This document shows positions 48,755 through 60,644 of a DNA stretch of 64,000 bases, piece by piece. Origin of the DNA: Sorghum bicolor (lineage: Eukaryota > Streptophyta > Magnoliopsida > Poales > Poaceae). The notes under the pieces are model-generated. The model saw only the letters and a program-made list of their open reading frames with translations. It did no database searches and was not told where the DNA came from. Within the stretch, counting starts at the first letter, position 1. Every line of letters begins with the position of its first letter. The position numbers and the translations under genes were made by a program. The stretch spans positions 2,017,501 to 2,081,500 of the forward strand of contig NC_012870.2 of NCBI RefSeq assembly GCF_000003195.3, in the 5' to 3' direction.

Positions 48755-49500
48755 TGTTTTCTTTTTTATTTCTTTCTTTTTTGTTTTTTGTTTTTTCTTT
48801 CTTTTTTTCTTTCTTCTTTTTTTCTTTCTTTTTATGTTTCTTTTTTTTTCCCTCCCGATCGTTGCTGTTAGTTTTCTTCTCTTTTATTCTTTCTTTTTTC
48901 TTTTTATTTTTCTTGCTATATTTTTTTCTTTAATTTCTTTTTCTTTTTCTTTTTCTTTCTCTTTTTTCATTTTATATTCCGTTTGGTTCTTTTTTATCTT
49001 TTTTGTGCTTTATTTTTATTTTCTTTTTTTGTTTTATAGTATTCTTTGTTTTGTATCTTTATCTTTTTTTTATTCTTATTATTTTTCTGTGATGTTTACG
49101 TGCTGATTTTCTATTTTTTATTTTTTCTTTTGATTTTGTTTTTTCTTTTATTTTTTAATTATGTTTTCTTTTATTCATGTTTTATTTTTTAATCTTTCTT
49201 TGTTTCTTTTCTTTAATTTTTTCCTTTTTCTTTCTTTTTTTATTTTATATTCCATTTGATTATTTTTCTATCTTTTTTGTGCTTTATTTTTATTTTTATT
49301 TTTTGTTGTATATTATCCTTTGTTTTGTATATTTTATCTTTTTCTTATTATTATTATTTTCTTTGATGTTCAAGTGCTGATGTTCTATTTTTTATTTTTT
49401 TCTTTTGATTTTGTTTTTTCTTTTAATTTTTAATTATGTTTTCTTTTATTCATGTTTTATTTCTTAATTTTTCTTTGTTATTAATCTTTTTTTGTATTAT
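48755..49500. repeat. T-rich tract with a 274-bp tandem duplication
   Basis: About 750 bases of almost pure T/C-rich sequence with scattered A and G. Within it a unit of 273-274 bp is duplicated: 'tttatattcc' at 48971 and 49244, 'gatgtt' plus 'gtgctga' at 49091 and 49365, 'aattatgttttc' at 49157 and 49431. Long frames here encode only Phe/Ser/Leu and are not genes. Confidence 0.9.
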
Positions 49501-49815
49501 ATGTGATGTTCTATAATACATTAAGTGTTGTTTTGTGGTTAATTCAACGATGTTTACTTAGTATACATACAATGTTCTATAATGTGTTGAGTGATGTTCT
49601 ATTGTGAATTTAGTGATGTTCGCTTAGTACACATGTGGTGTTCTATGATATATCTAGTGATGTTCACGTAATATATATACGATGTTCCATAATGTATTTA
49701 ATAGTGTTTTATAGTGTATTTAGTGATGTTCAGTTTAGTACACATGTGATGTTTTATAGTTTATTTTTAGGATGTTTTAAAACTATCCATATGATGTTCT
49801 TTTAAATTTTTCTCT
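49501..49815. repeat. degenerate minisatellite of 'gatgttctataatgt' units
   Basis: Loose head-to-tail repeats of 'gtgatgttc...agtacacatg' and 'gatgttctataatgtattta', roughly 45 bp apart, run from about 49505 to 49810. They directly follow the T-rich tract and probably belong to the same mobile element. Confidence 0.6.
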
Positions 49816-50424
49816 ATTACATGTTTTTTCCTTATGCTTTGCTCTAGATTTTATTTTTTTGTTTACATAATGTATTTATTTATTTATTTTAAATATTATA
49901 ATATCAGTTTCATGAATCTAAACTAGAACACTATTTTTTAAACTGAGAATATTTTTTTACGAAGATGGAACATTTATTTTATGAACCTAGAACATTGTCT
50001 ATCATAAAGAAAAATGTTATATCTTTATAAGATAAATGTTTATTAATAAAATTTTATCTAAATATATCCATGTGAGATCTTGTTTTGAAGGATTTATTAT
50101 AAGAAACACTATAGTATAATCGGATTTTGATTTAGATATTTAGTTTAGAAGCTATGACTTTTTAAATTTTGTTGATGAAAGTGGAGAATATATGAATGAA
50201 GTGGGCTCTGTAGAATGGACAGCTTCTGCTATACCACTGCTGGACGCGGGAAAATTTTGGGCGGGAGTGCGCCGGACGCGGGATTCCGTGCGAACGGCCG
50301 GACCGCACGCGCCCCCGGTGCTCAGCCTCGTGGACCGTGGTCGTGGGACGCGACCACCCGTTGGCCCACGCATGCTACCCCCACCGTCAGACTCTCTTCT
50401 GTACGGGACAGTGTTCCAGGGGCT
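49816..50424. other. AT-rich DNA followed by a GC-rich block
   Basis: 50220-50424 is suddenly GC-rich with open frames (up to 95 codons) that show no domain. It may be the far end of the same unclassified element that starts near 48600. No gene is supported. Confidence 0.35.
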
Positions 50425-50726
50425 GAGGCCTAGCTCCAACTTTTCACATTTTCTATAAATAGATAAAGTATTAAATATAGATAAAAAATTAATTATATAA
50501 TGTAATTATAAATTAAAAGATAAAATCTTTAAGCGTAGTTAGTTCATGTTTAACTATAATTACTAGCATAACTGACATCTGCTAATGACAGATTAATTAG
50601 ACTTAATAAATTTGTTTTTCAGATGAGCTATGTAATATGTTTTTAATTAATCTACGTTTAATATTTTAAATGTGTGACGGTATACCCGATGTGACATCAA
50701 AAAAATCACAAACTAAATAAGGCCTG
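50425..50726. mobile_element. degenerate MITE of the 290-bp class
   Basis: It starts 'aggcctagctcc' and ends 'aaactaaataaggcct', with the symmetrical internal core (gcgtagttagttcatg ... cagattaattagacttaata). Confidence 0.65.
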
Positions 50727-50727
50727 A

Positions 50728-51013
50728 GTAAACTTTAGTCCTATCGCATCAAATAACATATGTATGGAGTATTAAATATAAATTTAAAAAATATTTAATT
50801 GCATAGGTTATGATTGATTTGCGAGATAATTTTTTAAGCCTAATTAATTTATGATTTGACAATGTAGTGCTACAATAAACATATTGCTAATAACAACTTA
50901 ATTAGGTTTAATAAAATCGTCTTATGGATTAGTGAGAACTTCTATAATTTATTTTCTTATTACTATCCAAATACTTCATATGATATTGATGTGACACCTC
51001 TAAATATTAGCCC
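50728..51013. mobile_element. second degenerate MITE in tandem
   Basis: The same 290-bp class (aagcctaattaatttatga ... aacttaattaggtttaataaa) lies end to end with the preceding copy. The outer ends are mutated (gagtaaactttagtcc ... ctaaatattagccc). Confidence 0.65.
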
Positions 51014-52242
51014 TTGAATTTAAACACTCCCTTAATTTTAAAAATGATGAACCCACACCCTCGTTTTGAATCCGTTTTGGGACTGGAACCCATGGATTTC
51101 TTCCCTGAATTTTGGCGAAATCGTGCACAATGCACTGCAAAAACTACTCCTACATCTACATGGGAATGGGCAGTAGCAACCGTTTCATCAGCCAAGTCCC
51201 TACTGTATTTCGGTCCGTCAATTCCACTGTAGACCACAAAATATCTCACTCGGCTGAGTCAGCTCCTCCTTTCCAAGGAGCAACAACGACAACGAGGTAG
51301 TTCCAAAAATCTTTATAAAATAGACATTATAACACTTTTATTTATATATTACCCGACTATGTACTAACTATATTTAAAAGATTTGTTTCGTAAATTACAG
51401 ATAAATTATATAATTATTAGTTATTATTTTTGTCTATATTTAATAATTTATACATATGCTGTAAGATTTGATTTGACGAAAAATCTGATTTTTTTTATTT
51501 TTTTTAACTAAAGCCGTAGATAGAGATATTTTCCGCGACACAGCTCCGGGCAGGCCAAGGAGTCATGCACGCAATACAACGCTGCAGCAAGCTAGTACGG
51601 CCGTACGGGTACAGGAACAAGCAGGTGTGCAATGTCTGGCTTGTCGTCACGGAAAAAGCTCTTGCGTCCTTCGCCCAAAAAAAAAAAAATCTTGCGTTCA
51701 TGCTCCTCATAACCAGATGCCATCTATGATTGCATTCTATGCTTAATCTCTCGTCTACCAAACTATTACTCCAAAAAGAAATACTTCATCTCGTCTCATG
51801 TGCGTACGTACTTAGTGCATACAACGGAGTGGTCATCGTGAGGGTGCTACTGTCGTTTGTTCATAATTCGTGATGTTATTTTTTGTAAAAAAAAATCCTA
51901 TATTTATACTCGAGTGTTTTCGATCGTCTCTATCAATACATGTTTCTTTTCACTAATCAACAAACGGCATGTACTTGGTTTATCCTTGTCCGGTGTGTCG
52001 TTTTTAAGGAGCACTACATGCGAAGTTGTTTTCTCAAACAATTTATCAAATTGGCTCTAGCTTCACCGATAGAGTTGTTTATGGAGCTAAAGCCAAAAAA
52101 TTTTTGGCTTCACTAATGAGACATGCAAAACAGGACCGTAGAATGATAACCTTGAAGCATAAAAACCGAGCCCATGTAAACAACATGGAATACTTTAGTT
52201 CACACATTTTCTATGCTAAATTTACTGACCGACATTCTCTAT
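51014..52242. other. intergenic DNA with MITE fragments
   Basis: 51335-51490 is a partial copy of the GGCCTTGTTTAG family. 51990-52125 contains an inverted phrase (tggctctagcttcacc ... ggagctaaagcca) from another worn element. No gene is seen. Confidence 0.4.
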
Positions 52243-52424
52243 AATACTCTCTCCATTTGTGAAAGATACAATTCTCACTTTCTTACGAGGCAGGTAATTT
52301 AAAGTTTGACCATAGTTATATAAAAGTATTAACATTTATAATATGAGATAAGTAGCATAATTCTGAAGATAATAATGTCAAACAAAGTCACATAGTTTTA
52401 CATCTTTTGTGCATAGAGGGAGTA
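52243..52424. mobile_element. Stowaway-like MITE, about 180 bp
   Basis: Ends 'tactctctccatttgtgaaagata' and 'catagagggagta' with TA flanks; inner arms pair loosely. Decayed. Confidence 0.55.
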
Positions 52425-52507
52425 TTTGTTACGAGCTGGAGTGACCATGTGGCGTGTTGTGCTATATGTAGGATGGAGGGTGTGAAAAACATGGGCTAGG
52501 AATATAA

Positions 52508-52784
52508 GAGCAACTCTAAGAAACTCTCTATATCCATCCTAATTGATAACAATAGAGATTTTGGTGAAAAATTCCCTCCAAAAGCTTTTTTTAATTGGTT
52601 ATCAAAATATAGGTCATCTTCTATTCTGAATTTTTTGCTAATCAAAGATAGAAAAGAAGACCGACTCTCTCTAGAATGTAAATAAGATATAGAAAAATTG
52701 TTGGAGAGTAGAAAGACATAGAAAATAATTTTTATGTAAATTATGATTTAAACTGAAGTTTTAGAAAGATTGTTGCGGATGCTC
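52508..52784. mobile_element. TIR element with GAGCA-type ends
   Basis: Left end GAGCAACTCTAAGAAACT; right end complementary to GAGCATCCGCAACAATCTTT. The ends are similar in type to the element at 16602-17255. A TA(A) flank is plausible but ambiguous. Confidence 0.5.
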
Positions 52785-53100
52785 TATTACGTAATAGGTC
52801 AGGCATGGTTTGATGATGCTGATTCTTGCGCGCTTTGCGGCCAAGAACCTGACACTCACGAGCATCTCTTCCCGGGTTGCATCGTCGCTAGTGAACTGTG
52901 GTACCACATCCTGGCGCCGGTCGGGCTGGTGGTGCTCGCCTCGTTCCCTGATTGTGGGGAGAAATGTTGTGGAAGGAGAGAAACATCTCGCAGAATGCGT
53001 CCATGCTGTATTATTTTCTATGTCCACTCAAGTGTATTATTTTTTTTCTCCTCCTAACGAAAAAGGAGTGAATGACCTGATCGTGGAAAAAAAAAATATC
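52785..53100 (+). pseudogene. LINE reverse-transcriptase remnant (zf-RVT region)
   Basis: The frame (52770-53057) encodes a zinc-binding segment CALCGQEPDTHEHLF with a following C and W (...CIVASELWYH). This is the zf-RVT domain found at the C-terminal end of plant LINE polyproteins. It then jumps to unrelated 3' sequence ending in an A-rich tail (gtggaaaaaaaaaa, to about 53097). All upstream reverse transcriptase and endonuclease sequence is missing. It is a dead, internally deleted insertion. Confidence 0.82.
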
Positions 53101-54671
53101 AGGGCCGGACTTAAAGAGCTCCGGTAAATTAATTAAAGAGATATCAGGAGGCTCGCTCGGCAGAAAAGTTATGATTGAAAGTAAAGATTCGATCAAGCGA
53201 ATAGTAGTAGTAGGATGAGCTAATTATAAGGTCATGCGGCCGGAAGAAGCTTAGCCATGATACATGGTACTGTACGTCTGATGAATTGAACCTGGCCGGC
53301 TTGGCAATAGGACGATGGGTGGCCGGCCGATGGAGGCTTGCATTGCATTATATTGTTGGTCGGGTTGGAGGCTTGCATTGCAGCCGTGTTGGACCGGACC
53401 AAGCAAAGCACTCACTATACGTGGGCACACCGTATAGTACGTGCATGCATGGTCCAGCCGCGCGCTTTATCGGGGTTGCTTTTTTATATATTTTGGCTGT
53501 GGCGGCGATGAACTAGCTAGAGCACGCCTAGGCTGCACGTACGTACGCACGGTGGCGATGGATCGGCCCGCTACGCGCGCTTACACCAGTTCTTCCTTTC
53601 TCTCTCGCGCGCGCCTCGCGTCGACACATGTGGCACGAACGCGAGACGTGACCACTCGATCGGACACGGACGGAGCAGCCCCTTCAATTCGTTTCCTTTT
53701 CAATGGACACGTCGTCGGTTTCGCCGGACCAGTACCGCCAGATTATTAAAAGGGAGGAGAGAGAGGGAGATCGAGAGATATATGCCATTATTCGATCATC
53801 ACGTACAATAATGTAACGCACACGCATATGTCTCTTTATCCATGTGTCTCTCTCTCTCTCTCTCGGTTCTGTTGATTGGTTGGTGAGTGGACGGCGAATG
53901 GTGAGGACCAGGACGGCGAGGAGAATTGTTGTTGGATGGAGACGAACGAACGAGAAATAAGACAACAACTCTAAAATGACATTCAAAAAGCAAAGTTCAT
54001 GAAATTAACAGTCATGGAGTGCAGCGTCGCAGGCTCACCAACTCTACTGTATAGACCTTTCTGATGCAACACAAAACAATAAGACAACAACCTTTCCATG
54101 CGATGCAACGGGAAACAATAAGACAATGACACTTTATACACATGTTGTATCATTACAAACATTTAGTTTGTAGCCAAACATCGCTTTTACACCCGTGTCA
54201 ATGAAACACCAGAAAATTAACACTGAAACACATAATTCAAATTTATCTTTAAACATAACTCTCTATTTCAAAATATATGGCTGTCTATAAATCGCCAGTA
54301 GTTTCCGTCATCATACATTAATAGCGGAATCATGAAAAATCACAAAAAGTATCTAAATTGTTATTGGTCAAAAAGTTCAATAGGCTGATGATAAAAAAAT
54401 GATCATTTGCTACAACATTCACATTATAATAATCCAATAATCAACATGCTAAGCATCTGACACCGGCAATCTCGCAACCGTTTCTCATCCCAAAATTGTG
54501 TCTTGTTTTCAGCCATCTAACACCAATTCCACAATTATAAGCGCCTTGTTTCACCCTTCCATAAGTCATAATAAAACATGAAAATTCACAAAAGGTATCT
54601 AATTTGATAGGCTAAGAGTGTTAAGTTGTACACGAAATTACTCTTTTACCCCAGCGCTGAAAACACAAGTA
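53101..54671. other. intergenic DNA, no gene seen
   Basis: A direct repeat 'ggaggcttgcattgca' occurs at about 53333 and 53367. A (TC)n microsatellite lies at 53843-53863. Frames around 53440-53990 show no domain. Confidence 0.4.
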
Positions 54672-54930
54672 CTTCCTCCATCCCAAATTGTAAGTCATTT
54701 TAAAAATCTTGGAGAGTCAAAGTATCTCAAGTTTGATCAAAATTATAGAAAAAATTACAAAGTTCTATGCCATCAAATAGATATACTATGAAAATATAAT
54801 TAATGAAGAACATAATGATACTTAGTTGATATTATAAATGTTATTTTCCTGCTATATAAATTTGGTCAAACTTGAGATGCTTTGACTTTCCAAGATTCTT
54901 AGAATGACTTACAATTTGATACGGACGAAG
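54672..54930. mobile_element. Stowaway-like MITE, 259 bp
   Basis: CTTCCTCCATCCCAAATTGT at the left pairs with the complement of the right end (acaatttgatacggacgaag). TA lies on both sides. The arms pair well inward (aagtcattttaaaaatctt with aagattcttagaatgactt). A related truncated copy is at 60056-60230. Confidence 0.85.
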
Positions 54931-54970
54931 TATATTTTAGGCTGTCTACTATCAATAATTTTTAAAATAA

Positions 54971-57900
54971 CACTACAAGAATCTTGTTAATCGGTGACAA
55001 AAAATTTCTGTCACGAATCACTAAAAAACCGTCACCAAGAGGCATCTATGATGGTTTGAGAAATCATCACGGATTGAGCGTCATGGATTAACCTCCGTGA
55101 CGATTTACCAATATCCATCACGGATTAATGAAATCAGTGACAGTTTTAAACCGTCACGGTATAGCCCGAAGCCTAGTTAGCCCAGCCCAAGTCCATTTCC
55201 TGTGACGAAAAATAACTGTCACAGATAAATTGCCACATCATCTTATATGTTTACATGGATGATGACGTGGATAGTATCTCAGCCGATTTATTAACAGACC
55301 AAATTTAATGATGGGCCAATTTTTAGCCGAATTCCAACAGTTTTTATTTTTCTGTTTTTAGCCAGTTTAGTAGCCCAATTTCAGCCATTTTGCAGCCCAA
55401 TTTCATAACCAATTTGCAGCACAATTTTCAGCCCACTACCACAACATGTACAACCCACATACATAGCCCATTTTCGCACATACAGCCCACATACACAGAA
55501 CGTATACAACTAGCAACACATTATAAAAAATAATAATCGTATATTTCCATCCAACATGTTAACACACAAAGTTTCATAAAACATCCCATCAACCTTGCAC
55601 TATGGCATGCTGATGCAAGCTGGCAAGCTTAAGCAAGCTAGACGTATCTAGAAGTTGGAATGAGACTTCAAGCGGGAGCCACACGAGCCACATCTTTAGC
55701 CGATGAATCTCCGATCTGCTAGAATACAGTTAGTTATTATTAGTGGCAAGAAGTCTAGTAGTTAATACATGTGTTTCAAGGAAGTACTCAATAGAAAATA
55801 TTTTCAGCAATCAGTGAAACAAATAGCTATATTAATCTGAGCAAAAACATCCTACTTGAGATAATGGAAAGGATATAAAGATGAACTAGAGTATTAAATA
55901 TATAAATTAATCAGGTTGTTACAGGAATAGTGGTTTAATTAAATATGCAATATGCAGAACACTTTCACCAGATGGAACAGACATTTGGGCTAGCAACAAA
56001 ACTGATAAATGTATGTAAGATATTATCTAATCGACATCAAATCAACCATTTCAGACTGAAAACTGGTCCTGCTTATCAAGATTGTTGGTATTAGTTACAT
56101 AATGAATCACACCTGCGAGGCAAAGATCATGTACCTCATAAAAAATGTTGGCCGACCACACAGACCTGCTCAAATCTCTACAAGGGTGGACCGAACCTCT
56201 GCTCCTGCTAGAAGTCCTGCGGAGCCCAAACTCCAGCACCTGCACGGGGCCAACATGAACTCTGCCCATATTCCTACCGGCAGCAAACCAAGATGCGTCA
56301 GTTAAAGTGATATGGATTACGATAGGTAACACTTGGGAGTAGGAAATCGAACATATGAGTACACGGTCTCCTCTGAACTGAACGACATCAATGTTGAATG
56401 CTGCCATGCCGGCCAAGGATGACGCATCCGAGGGTACTTAGTACACCGGCGGGAGTAGTCTCAAGAACTCGTGAACCAGAAATAAAAAAACTCGCAAATT
56501 TGGAGGACCGGGGAGCAGATCTATACCTCAACGATGATTTGCTTGCACAGGTTCCATGAAGCGCGCATGAGGACGGCCGCCGCCGCCGCCGCTGATTTGC
56601 GCTCGCCTGCGCGAGGTCGCTGCGCTGCGCGCTGCCAGCCCTCAGGTCCAGGGCTCCTACAGCCGGCGGCCGCCGGAAGGACCAGCACGTTGCGCACATC
56701 TAGCGGATCCGTGGGTCTCGGGCGTCGTATCGATGGGCGTGGGCTAGGCCACCGTCGCCGCTTACATCGCACAGGGCAAGCTGCGCGCCTCACGCCATGA
56801 GATCCCAGCACGCTAACTCAGCACCTATTGCCGTCACCTTTGTCTCCATGAGAGGGACTGAGGAGTGATTGCTCTAGGGTTTGGTCAGTTTATACGGGTT
56901 CATTTTAGATGGACAAATCTCAGCCGTCTGTTCAGATGGACGACTAATATACCTCAGCTGATAGGTTTTTTCTTGGACCGGGCCGAATGGATTGCTAAGT
57001 GGGCTGCATTGAGTTTTACAATTTTTAGAGATTAGTTTTGATTTTTTATTTTCATCAGTAAATTAATCAATGCTTTAACTCTAATTTGGACTATACGACT
57101 TGCCAAACAATGTCCATCAGTCAGAAAAAATATGTATGAATGAATATTTAATTTGAGCTTACATCCTAAAAAATGGGGGAAAATGAAATGTTTTGTCATA
57201 TATTATACAAACTTCTATTTCGGTGACTTCGACGAAAAAAACATTAATACCGTGAAGTCGTCTAAAAGTCCTAAGAATTGGCATAGGGGCGTAATATGGG
57301 TGTATAAGCTTGCCATAAAATTTTGAGATCATTTTAGCAAAGGGAACATATACATTGTTCACAAATTGATACATCTCTCATAAAGTTTCATATTCCTAAG
57401 TGAGAGATGTACTATTTATGAGCAATGGATAGTAAATTGGTTTCAAAAACTTTGAAACTTGCACACGATAGTATTTATTTATCCTGCTTCACGTAGGGAA
57501 AGTTTAGTGTATAAAAAACGTTTTAAAAGTGCGCTTCCTAATGAGCTTTCTATATATACATGTGAATGAAAAAACAAGCCATACAAAATAAAACTAAGAA
57601 AAAAATAATTGGCATCCAAACAAATGCTACAGATTGGTAGATCATGATTTTAGAAGAATTTAGGAAAAAGAATCATCTTATTTGGAGCTAGCATGAGGGA
57701 GAAAAACTTGTTACAAATTTTTACTACAGATTAAAAAGAGAAAAGCTTGTGTTCTTGTTATTGATTTTCCAGTATTTAAGGAATTTATTTTTCTGATAAA
57801 ACTCATATGAAAAGGTAATGTCCTAATGACATGTAGGGTCCAAGCATCAGTTTGTTTTTTTATTTTTGATCAAAAAAAAAAGTTGACGCAGATGTCATCG

Positions 57901-58806
57901 TGATATTATTTTTGCGTGACTGAACTTGTTCCTCTGTGGAGACATGTACGAGTTATTACTAGACTATAAAAAGCAAACAAACAAGATTTGGGACAAAGCT
58001 TTGATGGATGCAGCGGTGAGTTTTGCTTTTCTCCATTACCAGGTCTCAGGTTCGAACCAGATCTATAGCAAATTTTTCCTATTATGTTTTCCTACTATTA
58101 ATTTTTGAGAAAACAGTACTGAAATTATGAGTAAATAAAAGGGCTTAATAAATACCTAAATTATATAAGCATATGTGTGGGAGTGGGAATGTGTTTTTTT
58201 TTTCGTGAGGTGTTCTGTATTGGATACCCACAGATTGCACTTCTTTTTTTTCATATTTACCAAATGCTAGACTAACTCTGCTAAAAAAACAAGTAGAATC
58301 TCAATATGTCACTCCATCGAAACTAGCGCAGTGGTAAGCCCATGACTGTTTTGAACTCGCAGGTTCCAAGCTCAATTGCCATGGCTGCACTTTTTTTCCC
58401 CTATTTTTCCTATTACCAAAACTACTTAAGTGTATTCATGTAACAAAGTTGTCGCAAAAAATATATAACAAAGTAACAAAATTATTTTGTTCAAATAATT
58501 TAACAAATTGTCTTTTGGGTGTAATACCTTTTGCAATCACATTTTTTATTTTTATTTACACTAAACATTGATAGCAGGCCTACTCCTACTAATTTGGGCT
58601 AATTAGAGTGTGACTAATTCAAAATTCATATACCGTGACGATCCTGATAAAATCGTCACGAGTTAGTGGGCTGAGAATATCCAGTGGGCTCATCCATGAC
58701 GAAAAAATGAATATCGTCACGGACTGTGCTTGTGAGACCAATGTTAGTGACGGTTTGTAAATTCGTCATCGAGAAATCATCACGGATTAGCAAGTTTCTT
58801 GTAGTG
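54971..58806. mobile_element. non-autonomous CACTA (En/Spm) transposon, 3836 bp
   Basis: The left end CACTACAAGAA and the right end TTCTTGTAGTG are inverted. TAA flanks both sides (54968-54970 and 58807-58809), the 3-bp duplication of this superfamily. Both sub-terminal regions (about 54990-55240 and 58630-58800) carry many copies of a cGTGACGg/cCGTCACg-type motif in both orientations, the arrangement used for transposase binding. No transposase frame exists. The interior contains a GC-rich block at about 56530-56830 and two tRNA-promoter-like stretches. Confidence 0.93.
56520..56830 (-). other. GC-rich block inside the CACTA element
   Basis: About 300 bp of high GC in an AT-rich element, with open frames on both strands (96 and 103 codons on the minus strand). 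On the minus strand it ends in a donor-like GTTGAG|GTATAG near 56523, and a 121-codon frame (56051-56416) follows. This could be a captured host fragment or the element's own non-coding leader. No domain recognised. Confidence 0.4.
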
Positions 58807-59115
58807 TAAGGTACGATATTTCTTAAAGCATGGCATTATATGCTAATGAGGATTAGCAGATAATTAATTCTCCTCAGCTCCCGATCCTACTCCTTTCTAG
58901 GAATCCAATTAAACCACTCCATCGAAGAATAAAGGAGGAGCTCTCCTAAATGGGCTATAACTTTTGCATATGAAACAAAATGAGGGACGAGAAAGACGGG
59001 TGCATGCAGGGCGTGGCCCAAATACAGTACCCGTCAAAAAAAAAACCCCGGCGTTTGGCCATCGTGAGATTGATTGTAGTTCGCTGATCATATCTTGTAC
59101 CAATCATGAAGCTGC
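58807..59115. other. intergenic, nothing identified
   Basis: Short stretch between the CACTA element and the inverted repeat; no features beyond an A9 run near 59037. Confidence 0.4.
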
Positions 59116-59646
59116 AACGGGTCTAACACCTACCCGTGTTTTTTTTGTTTCATAGATCTCTTTTGCCTCCTCTTACCTCCCTTTGCTGTAATCTTCCTTT
59201 TGTAATTTACCCTAACTACCTTTAATAAAATTCCTGTAGGGGCCATGCCCCCTCCAGTTCTTTCAAAACAATCATGATGAAAGATTGCCCCCTTCGCATG
59301 GCACTACAGAATGCATCCTGGGAGACGATTTCCTTCATTGCAGCTTACTGCTGCTGAGGCCTTGTTCAGTTCGCGAAATTTTTTGGATTTCGCTACTGTA
59401 GCATTTTCGTTTGTTTGTGACAAATATTGTCCAATTATAGACTAACTAGGGTCAAAAGATTCGTCTCGCGATTTACATGCAAAGTGTGTAATTAGTTTTT
59501 GTTTTCGTCTATATTTAATGCTTCATGCATGTGTCGCAAGATTCGATGTGACAGAGAATCTTGAAAATTTTTGGAAATTAAACAAGGCCTAATAATAAAG
59601 GTTGCTTCTTGGGGGAAAAAAACACGGGTAGGTGTTAGACCCGTTT
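59116..59646. repeat. 30-bp perfect inverted repeat enclosing about 0.5 kb
   Basis: The sequence AACGGGTCTAACACCTACCC plus ten further bases (ending in a T run) at 59116-59145 recurs as its exact complement at 59617-59646. Between the arms lie a LINE-like tail (taataaaattcctgtagggg near 59223-59245) and a nested MITE. It may be the TIRs of an unnamed element, though I find no target duplication. Confidence 0.85.
59358..59589. mobile_element. PIF/Harbinger-like MITE inside the inverted repeat
   Basis: GGCCTTGTTCAGTT ... TTAAACAAGGCC with the family core in the opposite orientation to the copies at 45842 and 46540. The flanks TGA and TAA are nearly identical. Confidence 0.85.
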
Positions 59647-60055
59647 GAATGCCTGCTGAGACCCAAACAAACTTCAAGGACCCAGAAAATGGAAACGGGG
59701 ACTAGACGTGTATGACAAGTTCAGAGACCTACTGTAACCTCACTCGAAGATTAATTATTATTTTTTAAACTACTGCTTCTCAATTTATGTAGCAACGTGG
59801 AAGATGCTTGCACATGAAAACGCACCGTGAATATGGCCCCGTGACAGTGGCGAAGCTAGAGCAAATTAGAAAAGAATGCATTTAACTTATGGGTGCATAG
59901 ACATCTTTTATAAAAGGTGTATTATGGTGAATTTTTGGACATAATTACTGTTTTTATAATTTTTTGAGGGTGCATTTACATCCCCAAATTAACATGTGGC
60001 TTCGCCACCGCCTCCTGACCATCATGGCTGTTGTTCTACAGAGATAGTCCCCAAT

Positions 60056-60230
60056 TACTCTCTCTATCCTAAGTTATAATTTATAAGTCATTCTAAGAAT
60101 CTTGAAAAGTTAAAACACATCAAGTTTGATTAAAATTATAGAAAAAAAATTATGATATCAAATAAATATACTATAAAAATATAATTAATGAAGAATTTAA
60201 TGGACTAACTAGGTTTAAAAGATTCGTCTA
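60056..60230. mobile_element. truncated Stowaway-like MITE
   Basis: It matches the left half of the element at 54672-54930 (attctaagaatcttgaaaagt, atcaagtttgattaaaattatag). It is then cut by MITE-family sequence (ttaaaagattcgtct) near 60215. Confidence 0.6.
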
Positions 60231-60314
60231 ATGATTTACAGTTAAACTGTATAATTAATTATTTTTTATATATATTTAATGCTCGATGCATATACTATAA
60301 AATTCGATGTCTGA

Positions 60315-60644
60315 GGCCCTGTTTAAATTGGAGATGAAAATTTTTTGATGTCACATCGGATATGTCGGAAGCATGTCGGGAGAGGTTTTTAGAAACTAAT
60401 AAAAAAACAAATTACATAGCTCGCCAGGAAACTGCAAGACAAATCTATTAAGCATAATTAATCTATCATTAGCACATATGGGTTACTGTAGCACTTAAGG
60501 CTAGGCTTAAAAGATTCGTCTCGTGATTTTCAACCAAACTGTGTAATTACTTTATTTTTTTATGTACATTTAATGTTTCATGCATGTGTCCAAAGATTCG
60601 ATTGGATGGATGAAAAAATTTTAGGTGGGGAACTAAACAGGGCC
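60315..60644. mobile_element. MITE of the GGCCCTGTTTA class, 330 bp
   Basis: GGCCCTGTTTAAATTGG ... AACTAAACAGGGCC, complete at both ends. It carries the phrases shared with 6854-7155 and 47261-47580. The flanks TGA and TTA differ by one base. Confidence 0.85.

Noticed and set aside
48720..49380. Phe-rich 'membrane protein' frames of 67-128 codons
   Set aside because: Translation of a T-rich repeat tract; no codon structure and the repeat is duplicated as DNA.
56404..56426. miR169-like core GCCAAGGATGAC in the CACTA element
   Set aside because: Only the core matches; the rest differs and no complementary arm lies nearby.
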